This document shows, piece by piece, positions 26,085-34,548 of a stretch of 64,000 nt of DNA (position 1 is the first letter of the stretch; the number at the start of each line of letters is the position of its first letter). The notes beneath the pieces are model-generated. The model saw nothing but the letters and a program-made list of their open reading frames with translations. It was not told the DNA's origin and did not search any database. A program made the position numbers and the translations under genes. The DNA lies in assembly GCF_042466115.1 (NCBI RefSeq), contig NZ_JAXHBQ010000001.1, positions 930,001 to 994,000 on the forward strand. Direction: 5' to 3'. The stretch is from SW4 sp042466115. GTDB taxonomy: Bacteria; Pseudomonadota; Alphaproteobacteria; Rhodobacterales; Rhodobacteraceae.

Positions 26085-26856
26085 GACGTCTCCTGCGGTT
26101 TGCGATCCAAAGGGCGACCGCGATTTCATCCAAAAGGGGTGTTGCCAGCGAGGTCAGCAGCGCCGCCGCGACCGCGATTTGCACAGGTGCCGCCCCGCCC
26201 CAGCCTGTTGCGAATAACAGCACAAGGCCGCCATAAACCGCGCCGTTCAGCCAGCGGCCAAGTCCGGTTGCCGCACTGGTGACGGGATCGGCCACCAGCA
26301 GCACCAGCACCAATCCGGCGATGGGCAAAACATCACCGTCAAGCGGAACGCCAGCGCCGTAAACACCGACGCCAACCAACAGTGCCCCCGCGAGAACGGC
26401 GAAGGGCAAGACACCCGTGGCGATGCCGATCAACGCCGCCGGGATTGCCGCCCAGATCACCGGATCGTCAAAGCCGGGCCAGCCAAATCCGGGAAATCCG
26501 AAGCCCAAAAAGGATAGTGTCACGGTCGCGGGATTAACCACGTTGCGACCCCAGCCGCCGAACACAAGCTCGCCCATGACCACGCCAAAGCTGATCCCCA
26601 GCACAAGGCGCAACACGCCCAAATCTTGCGGGGCCAACATCGCAACGGCAAGCGCCGTGATCAGCGCGGCCAAAGACGGCGGTTGCGCGCGCGCCAGCAT
26701 GAAAATCAGGTGCCAGACGGCCATCACCAGCACAGCAATCCCCAAGCGGCCCAGCGCCTCGGCCCCGCCGTAAAGCAGCCAAAACAGCGCCAGCGGCAGG
26801 TAGGTCGCCAGCAGCATCAATGCCACGGTTTCACGATCCCACAACCCCCGCGTCAT
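26071..26856 (-). CDS. nqrB: short NqrB-like subunit lacking the FMN-attachment loop
   Basis: Membrane subunit of NQR, normally about 410 aa but here 261 aa. The central FGVVMGELVFGGWGRNVVNPA and the late VADPVTSAATGLGRWLNG blocks align with classical NqrB (FGVV..EVFGGTGRNFLNPA and ATDPVSASFT..GKW). The loop that follows the first block and carries the covalent FMN (SGAT in the family) is replaced by PGFDDPVIWAAIPAALIG, with no D..SGAT. The N-terminal extension is also missing. Overlaps nqrA by 4 bp and nqrC by 14 bp. Either a shortened NqrB lineage or a functional variant with one flavin fewer. Confidence 0.88.
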   Translation of the reverse strand: MTRGLWDRETVALMLLATYLPLALFWLLYGGAEALGRLGIAVLVMAVWHLIFMLARAQPPSLAALITALAVAMLAPQDLGVLRLVLGISFGVVMGELVFGGWGRNVVNPATVTLSFLGFGFPGFGWPGFDDPVIWAAIPAALIGIATGVLPFAVLAGALLVGVGVYGAGVPLDGDVLPIAGLVLVLLVADPVTSAATGLGRWLNGAVYGGLVLLFATGWGGAAPVQIAVAAALLTSLATPLLDEIAVALWIANRRRRHGRN

Positions 26857-28115
26857 ACTGCAAACTCCGTGCGAATACGGTCAAGCATGCCGCGCAAAAG
26901 GTCGCTCAGATGGGCCTGCCCGCCCAGCACATAGTCGGCCAAAGCAAGGTCTTCCTCCAACAGCGACAGCACTCCCAGTTTCATCGCGGTTTCGTCGTCG
27001 CCCGCGCTTAGGGCACGCACGAAAGCCACAGCCGGGAGCGCGCCGCCAAAGGCCTGCGTCAGGGCCGCAGTCGGGATCACCGGTTTGGGCAGGGCCGATT
27101 GCGTCAGCGCCGCCTTGAACCAATGTGGTGCACTGCCCTTTTGAACGCGCGGCAAGACCGTAACCTGCCGGTGGCGCGGCGCGAGCCAATGGGCCTCGTG
27201 CCCGTCAAGCGGCGAACCCGACAGCAATACATGCGCGCCCGGTTCGACAGCCCGTTGGGTCAGTTCGCGCAGGTCCGCCCCGGCTTGGGTATGGACCAAC
27301 CTGCTGTCGCGCAACCCCGCGCCCGCAATACGCACAAGGCGCGTCATCGGCAAAACGCCGGTATCCAGCAGATCACCCAAGGCCGCCACATCTTCGGCGT
27401 GGATATCCCAGACGGGCGCGTCAATCGACGCGGGCGCAAGCGCGTGAACACGCATCCCCGCCGCCCCTTGCGGGTGGCGCATGCCGGTATCGACAATCTG
27501 CACCCTGTCGGGTGTATCAAGGCGCGCGGCACCTGTGTGCTGGCACAGGAAAACGGGGCCGTCCGTCAACAGGGTCAACGCCTGCAGACCGCGCGCAAAT
27601 GCCGCCTGCCGCCCCGCCAGCGCAAGCTGTGGATCGGGCGCAAAGGGGCGCGTATCAGCGGCCATGACAATGATCGCGACCGGACGTTCATCCACGGCAG
27701 GCATCCCGCCAAACGGACGCCTGCGCAACCACGGCCACAGGCCAGCTGCCTGCATCAATGCGCGCAAACCTGTGTCTGTCGTGGCGTCTTTGGTGGGGTG
27801 TTGCACCACATCACCACCCGTTTCGGCAAAAAGCACAATCTCGGCAAGTTTGCGCCCCGGCTGCAGCGATATCCGCGCAACGCGCCCGGCCATGGGCGCG
27901 ACAAACTGCACAGCGGGTGCATCGCGCAAACAGGCAAGCGGCGCGCCCTGCGCAACCAGTTCGCCTTCTTCCACAAGTGACGTAACCCGCAACGTCTGAC
28001 CGACCGAAGTGCGAATCCCGGCCTCTTGGGTGATCACCGTTTCAGGCGCGGACGCATCAACGGGTGGCGAACGGAATTGCGGTGTCAGGCCTGAACCGAA
28101 CATGAGGAGCAGCAT
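26853..28115 (-). CDS. nqrA: Na+-translocating NADH:quinone reductase subunit A
   Basis: Peripheral cytoplasmic subunit, 420 aa, slightly shorter than the usual 446. It has a biotinyl-lipoyl-like N-terminus (EGELVAQGAPLACLRD, FVAPMAGRVARI) and the typical C-terminus GDDETAMKLGVLSLLEEDLALADYVLGGQAHLSDLLRGMLDRIRTE. It carries no cofactor. First gene of the nqr operon, divergent from the pentaheme cytochrome gene with 129 bp between the start codons. The annotated start (MLLLMFGSGLTPQF) is uncertain by a few codons; MFGSGL is an alternative. Confidence 0.93.
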   Translation of the reverse strand: MLLLMFGSGLTPQFRSPPVDASAPETVITQEAGIRTSVGQTLRVTSLVEEGELVAQGAPLACLRDAPAVQFVAPMAGRVARISLQPGRKLAEIVLFAETGGDVVQHPTKDATTDTGLRALMQAAGLWPWLRRRPFGGMPAVDERPVAIIVMAADTRPFAPDPQLALAGRQAAFARGLQALTLLTDGPVFLCQHTGAARLDTPDRVQIVDTGMRHPQGAAGMRVHALAPASIDAPVWDIHAEDVAALGDLLDTGVLPMTRLVRIAGAGLRDSRLVHTQAGADLRELTQRAVEPGAHVLLSGSPLDGHEAHWLAPRHRQVTVLPRVQKGSAPHWFKAALTQSALPKPVIPTAALTQAFGGALPAVAFVRALSAGDDETAMKLGVLSLLEEDLALADYVLGGQAHLSDLLRGMLDRIRTEFAV

Positions 28116-28178
28116 AGGTTCTCTCTTGCGTTACCCCTTTTTTTACAGGGAAAACCGCCAAAGTGTTACAATATGTCT

Positions 28179-28193
28179 CTGTTACGATAACAG
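28179..28193. promoter_or_regulatory. dyad in the nqrA / pentaheme cytochrome divergent region
   Basis: CTGTTA-CGA-TAACAG, perfect 6-bp arms. It overlaps the expected -35 position (28180-28185) of a promoter with a perfect TATAAT at 28203-28208, 17 bp spacing. A partial direct copy GTGTTACAA occurs at 28163. The regulator is unknown. Confidence 0.45.
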
Positions 28194-28202
28194 GTTTGTG
28201 AT

Positions 28203-28208
28203 TATAAT
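28203..28208 (+). promoter_or_regulatory. -10 box for the pentaheme cytochrome gene
   Basis: TATAAT, 37 bp before the ATG at 28245, followed by AGGAGCGGAG as ribosome-binding site. The corresponding -35 (TGTTAC) is poor and lies within the dyad, which suggests activator dependence or repression. Confidence 0.5.
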
Positions 28209-28244
28209 AAAGCGACACATTACCACAGGAGCGGAGACTCACTC

Positions 28245-29423
28245 ATGAAGTATTTCTCGCAGATTTGCGCCAGTATTTTGGCCCTGACTTTGGTGTTGAT
28301 CCTTGTCTTTGATGCACGCGGTGTTGTCAGCCAAAGCGCCGATGATGATATGGCCGAGGGCGCGGAGACGATCCCGTTTGCCCTGCCACAAACCGGACCT
28401 TTCACTCCGGCAGATATCAAGATCGACAATGACGAGGCGATCACCAACTGGTTTCGTTCGGCCCATGCCGACGCCGCCGCCGAAGCCTTTCGGCACTGGG
28501 ACGAGGACGAGGAAATCGCCCCCGCCTGCGCGACCTGCCACGCGGGCGAAGGGTTCCGCGCATTTCACGGTCTTGACGGAAGCGAGCCGGGTGTTGTCGA
28601 AGCGCCAATTGATGTGGGCGGTGTCGTCGATTGCGGCACCTGCCACAACGCAGGCCTTGCCGAGATCACCGAGGTCGCCTTTCCATCCGGGCTGATGCAT
28701 CCCGTTCAGGGCGTCGAAGCGTCCTGCATGACCTGCCATCAGGGGCGCACTGCGGGTGTCACCGTGCGCGCGGCGATCACCGACATGGACGAGGACACAC
28801 CAAACGCCGAATTGCGTTTTGTGAACCCACACTACGCCACGGCTGCGGCCACATGGTTGGGCGGATACGGCGGCGCTGGCTATCACTATGACGGGCGCGA
28901 CTATTCCGGTCGGTTCTTTCATGCGCGTCCCGTGTCCACCTGCAACTCCTGCCACGAACCCCACACTTTGGAGGTCGCGTTTGAACCCTGCCTGACCTGT
29001 CACCAGGGTGACAGCCCGCAGGACATCCGCATCGCACGCCAAAGCTATGATGGCAGCGGTGATACCTCGGTGGGTATTCGCTCGGACATTCAGGCCAATG
29101 CCGCGCTGCTTTTGGACACGGTCAAGGCCTATGCATCCGATGTCGCGGGCGCGCCGATGGTTTATGACGGCAACCGGTATCCTTACTTCTTTGCCGATGT
29201 GAATGGTGACGGGGTTGCCGATGAAAGCGATGGGCGCGCCGTGGCCTACAGCGGTTGGACGCCGCGCAGTCTGCGTGCCGCCTATAACTGGAAGCTGGTC
29301 ACAGCCGATCCGGGCAACTATGCGCACAACCCGCACTACGCGCTCGAGCTGCTATACGACTCGATCGCGGATCTAAGCGGCCCCTTGGGCATCGACATGG
29401 ACGCTCTCAACCTGCTGAGATAA
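28245..29423 (+). CDS. exported pentaheme c-type cytochrome with an EF-hand-like loop
   Basis: A 392-aa protein with a signal or anchor helix (ICASILALTLVLILVF) and five CxxCH motifs at residues 95 (CATCH), 130 (CGTCH), 161 (CMTCH), 233 (CNSCH) and 249 (CLTCH). Additional histidines in NPHYATA, GYHYDG and AHNPHYALELLYDSI may be distal ligands. Near residue 320 the sequence DVNGDGVADESDG looks like a calcium-binding EF-hand/dockerin loop. The C-terminal NWKLVTADPGNYAHNPHYALELLYDS is shared by a family of anaerobe multihaem cytochromes of unknown role. It is divergent from nqrA and precedes the antiporter gene. I infer a periplasmic electron carrier, with the partner unknown. Confidence 0.85.
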   Translation: MKYFSQICASILALTLVLILVFDARGVVSQSADDDMAEGAETIPFALPQTGPFTPADIKIDNDEAITNWFRSAHADAAAEAFRHWDEDEEIAPACATCHAGEGFRAFHGLDGSEPGVVEAPIDVGGVVDCGTCHNAGLAEITEVAFPSGLMHPVQGVEASCMTCHQGRTAGVTVRAAITDMDEDTPNAELRFVNPHYATAAATWLGGYGGAGYHYDGRDYSGRFFHARPVSTCNSCHEPHTLEVAFEPCLTCHQGDSPQDIRIARQSYDGSGDTSVGIRSDIQANAALLLDTVKAYASDVAGAPMVYDGNRYPYFFADVNGDGVADESDGRAVAYSGWTPRSLRAAYNWKLVTADPGNYAHNPHYALELLYDSIADLSGPLGIDMDALNLLR

Positions 29424-29431
29424 CGCGATAT

Positions 29432-29457
29432 CCGCGTGGCCCGAACCGGCCACGCGG
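29432..29457. other. strong hairpin after the pentaheme cytochrome gene
   Basis: CCGCGTGGCC / GGCCACGCGG, a perfect 10-bp stem with a 6-nt loop, 9 bp after the stop. No U-run follows; possible transcript-stabilising structure before the antiporter gene. Confidence 0.45.
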
Positions 29458-29484
29458 GACACCGCCGCAAAGGGACCGCACGGG

Positions 29485-30642
29485 ATGGATCATACGCTCT
29501 TGTTGATCACGCTTGGCGTGCTTTTCCTTGGCGGGCTGGTGGCAGATCAGGTCGGGCGCTACACGCGGCTGCCCCGTGTCACGCTGCTTTTGCTGCTGGG
29601 TCTTGCGGTGGGGCCTGCGGGCCTTGGCCTGCTGCCCGACGCATCTGCGCAGTGGTTTGCCCCTATATCCGATGTTGCGCTGACGATGGTTGCCTTCCTG
29701 CTGGGTGGCGAATTGACCCGCGAGAATCTGGCGCGCCACGGGCGGGCGATTACCGCGATTTCCCTAAGTGTCGTTCTTGCGACGACCGCGATTGTCTGGG
29801 TGGGTCTGTCCTTGATGGGGATGGATCCGCGCCTTGCGCTGATCCTCGGGGCGATTGCCACGGCAACCGATCCGGCCGCAATCGCCGATGTGATCCGCCA
29901 GTCCGGTATCCGCAACGGATTCAGTGAAACGCTTAGCGGGATCGTCGCGATTGACGATGTTTGGGGCTTGATCATGTTCAGCCTCTGCCTTGCACTTGTC
30001 GATCAATCGGGTGGCTGGGCCGGTCCTCTGATTGGTGCAGGGCGTGATATTGGCGGTGCAGTTTTGCTGGGGATATGTATCGGTGTGCCTTCGGCGTTTC
30101 TGACGGGTCGGCTCAAGGCAGGTGAACCCCTCCAGACCGAAGCCATCGGCGTTGTCTTCCTGACGGCTGGCATCGCAATCTGGCTCGAGGTGTCGTTCCT
30201 TGTGGCGGGCATGACGGCAGGTGCGTTGATCGCAAATCTGGCACGCCACCACGCGCGCGCCTTTCACGAAATCGAAAACATCGAATGGCCGTTCATGTTG
30301 CTGTTTTTCATTCTTGCCGGTGCTTCACTAAAGGTGGACGCCCTGATGTCGATGGGCTGGATCGCGCTGACCTATATGGCGCTGCGGATCGTGTCACGCA
30401 TTGCAGGGGGCGAAATTGGCGAACGTCTTGGCCGCGTGCCCGCCACCCATGCCCATGCCTATGGTCCTGCGCTGATGCCCCAGGCCGGTGTTGCCGTGGG
30501 CATGGCGCTGGTCGCCGCCGAAACCCTGCCGGAATGGGAGGCCTTGATCATGACCCTGACGATCGCCGCGACCGTATTCTTTGAAATTGTCGGCCCGCCT
30601 GCCACATATTTTGCACTGCGCCGCGTTGCACGCGCTAGGTAA
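29485..30642 (+). CDS. cation:proton antiporter, CPA2/KefB-like
   Basis: A 385-aa membrane protein of about 12 helices from the monovalent cation:proton antiporter-2 group. Landmarks: TRLPRVTLLLLLGLAVGP near the start, VAFLLGGELT, and the ion-binding pair ATATDPAAIADV and VAIDDVWGLIMF (the DD motif that marks electrogenic exchangers). No RCK/TrkA-N domain is attached. It lies downstream of the pentaheme cytochrome (61-bp gap) in a neighbourhood with Na+-NQR and a Na+-coupled carrier, so Na+/H+ exchange is a reasonable guess; K+/H+ cannot be excluded. Confidence 0.82.
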   Translation: MDHTLLLITLGVLFLGGLVADQVGRYTRLPRVTLLLLLGLAVGPAGLGLLPDASAQWFAPISDVALTMVAFLLGGELTRENLARHGRAITAISLSVVLATTAIVWVGLSLMGMDPRLALILGAIATATDPAAIADVIRQSGIRNGFSETLSGIVAIDDVWGLIMFSLCLALVDQSGGWAGPLIGAGRDIGGAVLLGICIGVPSAFLTGRLKAGEPLQTEAIGVVFLTAGIAIWLEVSFLVAGMTAGALIANLARHHARAFHEIENIEWPFMLLFFILAGASLKVDALMSMGWIALTYMALRIVSRIAGGEIGERLGRVPATHAHAYGPALMPQAGVAVGMALVAAETLPEWEALIMTLTIAATVFFEIVGPPATYFALRRVARAR

Positions 30643-31549
30643 CTTTGCTGCGCGCCAGATAGATCGCCAGCAGAATGCCGGAAATCGCGTGCCAAATCCC
30701 CCAAAACGCGGCGACAACAGCCATCCCGCCCAAGCCGCTGAAAAACCCGAAGATCAGGATCAATCCAAGGCCGGAGTTCTGGATGCCAGTTTCGATCATA
30801 ACGGCGCGGCGATCAAAGCGGGACAGGCCCATCACTGTCGCCGTCACATAGCCACCACCCAGGGCAACGGCGTTGTGCAACAAGACCAGCAGCGCCACCG
30901 CCCCGGCAAATTGCAGGAACAACGTCCAGTTCGCCGCCAGCGCCAGAACCACAAAGGCAACGAAAATCCCCATCGACAAAAACTGCAACGGCGTGCGCAA
31001 CCGTGCCGTCACATCGGGGCGTTTCATGTTCAGCAGCACACCAAGGCACAATGGCAGCACCAGCATGATCCCGACCGTCACGGCAACCGACACCGGATCA
31101 ATGGATGTTTCGCGCAGGATCGCGCGGGTTGGTGCATAAAGGCTGCCCCAAAGCGCGATATTGAACGGTGTCAGAAAAATCGCTATGACGGTCGCGAAGG
31201 CCGTCATCGACACTGAAAGCGCGGCGTTCCCGCCCGCGCGGTAGGTAATGAAGTTTGAAATGTTCCCCCCCGGACACGCCGCAACTAGCATCAACCCCAG
31301 CGCAATCGACGGCGGCGGCGTGGTGATCAAAACGATACAAAAAGTCAGGGCAGGCAGGATCAGAAACTGCGAGAACAACCCCGTCAGCAAGGATTTGGGC
31401 GCGCGGATCAACCTGTTGAAATCCGCCAGTTTCAAATCAATCGCGATGGAAAACATCACGATCGCCAGAACCGCATTCAGAACTTGCAGGCTTGTCGGCG
31501 AAAAATTCAGCATGACCGCGTCAATGCCGGTCACATCCTGTCCGTTCAT
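30635..31549 (-). CDS. bile acid:sodium symporter (BASS) family transporter
   Basis: A 304-aa carrier with about ten helices. Both sodium-site signatures of the BASS/ASBT fold are visible: VAACPGGNISNFITYRAGGNAAL and IETGIQNSGLGLILIF (E..xQ motif). Substrates of bacterial members vary (organic anions, pantoate, sulfonates), so it is not named further. It converges on the antiporter gene with an 8-bp overlap. It would use the Na+ gradient produced by NQR. Start codon MNGQDVTGIDAVMLNF; later ATG at MLNFSPTSL is possible. Confidence 0.88.
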   Translation of the reverse strand: MNGQDVTGIDAVMLNFSPTSLQVLNAVLAIVMFSIAIDLKLADFNRLIRAPKSLLTGLFSQFLILPALTFCIVLITTPPPSIALGLMLVAACPGGNISNFITYRAGGNAALSVSMTAFATVIAIFLTPFNIALWGSLYAPTRAILRETSIDPVSVAVTVGIMLVLPLCLGVLLNMKRPDVTARLRTPLQFLSMGIFVAFVVLALAANWTLFLQFAGAVALLVLLHNAVALGGGYVTATVMGLSRFDRRAVMIETGIQNSGLGLILIFGFFSGLGGMAVVAAFWGIWHAISGILLAIYLARSKVT

Positions 31550-31687
31550 GGTGTTCCCCTGCCCTTACCCACGCATTGCACCCTGCTCTTGCCACAGGGC
31601 GCGATGTGGCCATGATAGGTCAAGGCCACGCGAACCCCTAACAATTATCCAAAGCACACATTGATTAAATCCAACAGCACCAACCCG

Positions 31688-32536
31688 ATGGACGAACTTT
31701 TGCGCGCGCGGTTGCGCATTCCCCATGGAGCCGGGCTGCGACTGCGGGCATTGCGCGGGCTGATGTCGTCGGTGGATGCTGTCAATCGCATCGCCACGGG
31801 GCAGTCATTCTTTGCACTGCGCGAAACCGAACAGGTCCTGATTGATCTGGACGGGCGCACAGGGCGCGATCTTGTGACGGCATTGCTGGCGCGAAACGGC
31901 GGGACGGATTTACGGGCTCACGGGCTTGAACATATCCCCGCACGAGGTGCCGTTGTCATCGGCGCCACCCACCCTATCGGCACCTTTGATTTCATCGCCC
32001 ATGCGGGTGTCTTGCTTGATCACCGTCCCGACCTCAAGGTCGTGGCCAACCGCGAGGCCGAACGCTTTCTGGGCGCGGACCGGATCATCGCCGTCGATCT
32101 GGACCGCAAGGATAACGTGCTGACCGCGCGCCACACCCGCGAGGGGATGCAGGCGCATCTGGACGCCGCTGGCGCATTGCTGGTGTTCGGATCGGGGCGT
32201 GTGCCGGATATGGCTTGCGGGGTCCTGATTGAACCACCGTGGCGGACAGGCATAACGCGCATGTCAGCAGCCAGCGGCGCGCCGATCGTGCCTGCATCAA
32301 TCAACGCACGCAATTCGCGACATTACTACCGGACGCGAAAACTGGCGCGCATCCTGTCTGGCGGAAACGATGATTTCGGACGCGCCGTGGCATCCCTGCG
32401 CTATGCGTCGGAACTGTTTGCCAAACTTGGCGGCGCATATGACCTGCATTACGGGCCACCCCAACCGCCCGGCACGGCCCCCGCCGATCTGCAAAGGCTG
32501 GCTGAAGGGTTGGTTGCGGGACTTTACCGGCCCTAG
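31688..32536 (+). CDS. lysophospholipid acyltransferase family protein
   Basis: A 282-aa PlsC-fold acyltransferase of the hemolysin-like (OlsA-type) group. The catalytic HX5D variant is ATHPIGTFDF near residue 98, followed by KVVANREAERFL and VDLDRKDN, with GSGRVPD in place of the FPEGTR acceptor motif. It probably acylates a lysolipid (phospholipid or ornithine lipid) at the inner membrane. The start is uncertain: the ATG at 31688 has no clear ribosome-binding site, and an in-frame TTG lies nine codons upstream at 31661. Monocistronic, convergent with the small gene at 32543. Confidence 0.82.
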   Translation: MDELLRARLRIPHGAGLRLRALRGLMSSVDAVNRIATGQSFFALRETEQVLIDLDGRTGRDLVTALLARNGGTDLRAHGLEHIPARGAVVIGATHPIGTFDFIAHAGVLLDHRPDLKVVANREAERFLGADRIIAVDLDRKDNVLTARHTREGMQAHLDAAGALLVFGSGRVPDMACGVLIEPPWRTGITRMSAASGAPIVPASINARNSRHYYRTRKLARILSGGNDDFGRAVASLRYASELFAKLGGAYDLHYGPPQPPGTAPADLQRLAEGLVAGLYRP

Positions 32537-32542
32537 CGCGGG

Positions 32543-33043
32543 CTACTGCGGGTAGCCGAAATCGCTGACGGCCTGCCAGATGTCACGGTTGATCGCGCCA
32601 AGTTCGGTGATGGCCGCCTTGATGTTGTCAGCTGCCTCGGCGTCCAGATCGTTGATCTGCCCCATCATCAGCTTGTCCTTGCGGTCCGCGATCCGCATCA
32701 GGATCGAGCGCGGATTGCCCCCTTCGCTGTCAAAGGCATAGATGCAATGGTTATAGCGATTGCGCAGGGCCGATTGGTTCTGAATCCGCTTGGTCAGTGC
32801 CAGCGTCCGGTCGCGTTCCGCCGCTGCGACACGATCAAGTTTGGACAGCCGTTCAACCATGTCGATCCGCGCGCGCGATGTGTTGAGTGTCAGAAAAACG
32901 ACTGTGGCGATGTCCTTGTCCATGCCCGACAGGCCCGCGATCAGATGGATCAACAGGCTTTCGGTATTGGTCCAGGTGTAGTTCAGCTTGCCGATCAGCA
33001 GCAGGAAATCGTCGAAATCGATTGGGGCTGTTTGCCGGTCCAT
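32543..33043 (-). CDS. small helical protein coupled to the LuxR-type regulator, unknown function
   Basis: A predicted all-helical protein of 166 aa without signal peptide or membrane segment (DFDDFLLLIGKLNYTWTNTESLLIHLIAGLSGMDKDIATVVFLTLNTSRARIDMVERLSKLDR...). I do not recognise a named family. The alternating hydrophobic pattern and the conserved-looking RNRYNHCIYAF are reminiscent of small four-helix cytoplasmic proteins found next to regulators. The ATG at 33043 follows the LuxR gene's stop by one base (TGAAATG), pointing to translational coupling; a further in-frame ATG at 33064 would overlap that gene. Its role may be to modulate the regulator, which is only inference. Confidence 0.7.
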   Translation of the reverse strand: MDRQTAPIDFDDFLLLIGKLNYTWTNTESLLIHLIAGLSGMDKDIATVVFLTLNTSRARIDMVERLSKLDRVAAAERDRTLALTKRIQNQSALRNRYNHCIYAFDSEGGNPRSILMRIADRKDKLMMGQINDLDAEAADNIKAAITELGAINRDIWQAVSDFGYPQ

Positions 33044-33044
33044 T

Positions 33045-33743
33045 TCAATGACCGGTTTGCCCATGGCCCAAGAGCCAGACCGCCGCTTCGGTCCGATTAT
33101 GGACGCCAAGTTTTGCGATGATGTGGTGCATGTGCAGCTTGACGGTGTGCTGCGACAGCTTGAGTTCATCGGCGATGGTCTTGTTTTGCTTGCCTTCCGC
33201 CGCCGACCGCAGCACCTGCATTTCGCGTTCCGTCAGATGCACCGCCGCGGCATCTTCGGCGTGGTTTTCTGGTGCCGGCGGCGACTTGGCAACCGGAGCC
33301 TTAACCACCAGATCGGCTGGCACGTAGTTTTCACCGCACACCAGCAGCCGCAGCACCGAAAGCCAGCTGTCCACATGCAGTTTCATCGGCAGCAATGCGA
33401 CCTGACCCAATTGCGGGCTGTCACTGACAACGTCAATCAACCGCCGCGCGATGGTGTCATCGCGAAAGGCCATGACGATATTGGCAGACGGGAATCGCGC
33501 ACGCATTTCGGGCATGACCTCGGTTAGTGCGTCCATCATGGTTTCATCAATGATGATGATACAAACGGACGCAGCCCGGTTGTCGCTGATGAACAGCAGT
33601 TCGTTCAAAGATGCGGCGCGCGAGAACCCCAAGCAAGGCATTTCCATATCCGCGAGCCGCAGCACGGTATCCGAAAAATCAAGCGGACTACCGACGAAAA
33701 TACCGCTTTCGGTTTTTTCGTTCGATTCAGAACCAATAAACAT
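33045..33743 (-). CDS. LuxR-family transcriptional regulator with degenerate receiver
   Basis: A 232-aa protein with an N-terminal receiver-like domain (ASVCIIIIDETMMDALTEVMPEMRARFPSANIVMAF, residues about 60-95) that lacks a clear phospho-acceptor aspartate environment, and a C-terminal LuxR/GerE helix-turn-helix (LTEREMQVLRSAAEGKQNKTIADELKLSQHTVKLHMHHIIAKLGVHNRTEAAVWLL). It is divergent from the type I secretion locus 0.8 kb away and likely controls it; orphan VpsT/CsgD-like regulators with similar degenerate receivers control matrix genes elsewhere. The small gene downstream is coupled. Confidence 0.85.
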   Translation of the reverse strand: MFIGSESNEKTESGIFVGSPLDFSDTVLRLADMEMPCLGFSRAASLNELLFISDNRAASVCIIIIDETMMDALTEVMPEMRARFPSANIVMAFRDDTIARRLIDVVSDSPQLGQVALLPMKLHVDSWLSVLRLLVCGENYVPADLVVKAPVAKSPPAPENHAEDAAAVHLTEREMQVLRSAAEGKQNKTIADELKLSQHTVKLHMHHIIAKLGVHNRTEAAVWLLGHGQTGH

Positions 33744-34548
33744 CTCAAAGACCCCCCCAAAGAATCTAATTGATTAGTGTTTCAAATTGCAGCGTCAGTT
33801 CAGAAATCACTTTCCGGTTTGACGCCTTCGACTGAAAAATGTTGCATCATCACCCGGAACAAGAAATGACATCGCTTTGTAAATAGTTGGTGTCATTCAG
33901 GGATGCGTTATGGCGCGAAATACTGCCATTGAAACTCCGCATCCCTACACTTGATTACTCTTTATTCACTGCGACCAGAATAAGCCGCGAAACGGTATAT
34001 TGCCAGTCAGGCAAACCATACCAATGGCTTACGCTAACACATCTTTCGGCTAATGTCCGCCTATCTAAAAAGACATGCGGTCTAGGCAACTGATCACACA
34101 GTGTTTTTCCAAACCTAATCCCCCCTGATCGAATCGATATGTTTGCGGTAACGCAATTCTGGCCTTGTGCCAAATTTCCAAAACAAAACAAATATTTAAC
34201 GGCAAATTTCGCACCTAAACCCTTTGTCTAGCTATTCGGTCGCCCCACTTTTGGCAAAGCTAGAAGGGTCACGCAATTTTGAGGTGGCGGTGATCGCAAA
34301 TCGCGGTTGTCAGGGCCGCAGACCGGCAGGGGAATTACCCCGGATCGTCCGGTTCCAGCCCATGAAAACGAATCTACTTTGGGGGGACTGCTTATCGAAA
34401 AATAGCACAGCCAATTGCGGGTGAACCTTGGACCGAAGTTTTTCGTCCGACGGCCCGACAAACCAATCAAAATTTCAAAACACATCTGCACGTTGATCGC
34501 TTTTGATAGAGTGGCGATCCCGTAGATGTCATTTACGGAGATACCAAA
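33744..34548. other. 805-bp AT-richer gap before the secreted-protein gene
   Basis: I see no convincing gene on either strand. Open frames here, such as a 68-codon one at 33887, have no ribosome-binding site or coding character. The base composition is clearly more AT-rich than the flanking genes, with runs such as AACAAAACAAATATTTAA near 34183. A palindrome lies at 33767. The stretch is large enough for an extended control region of the secretion locus or the scar of an older insertion. Confidence 0.6.
33767..33778. promoter_or_regulatory. 12-bp palindrome upstream of the LuxR gene
   Basis: CTAAT-TG-ATTAG, perfect inverted repeat, 24 bp before the regulator start. Possible autoregulatory site; no second copy was found near the secreted-protein genes. 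Confidence 0.3.

Noticed and set aside
33887..34093. 68-codon open frame in the AT-rich gap
   Set aside because: No ribosome-binding site, no recognisable domain, composition not coding.
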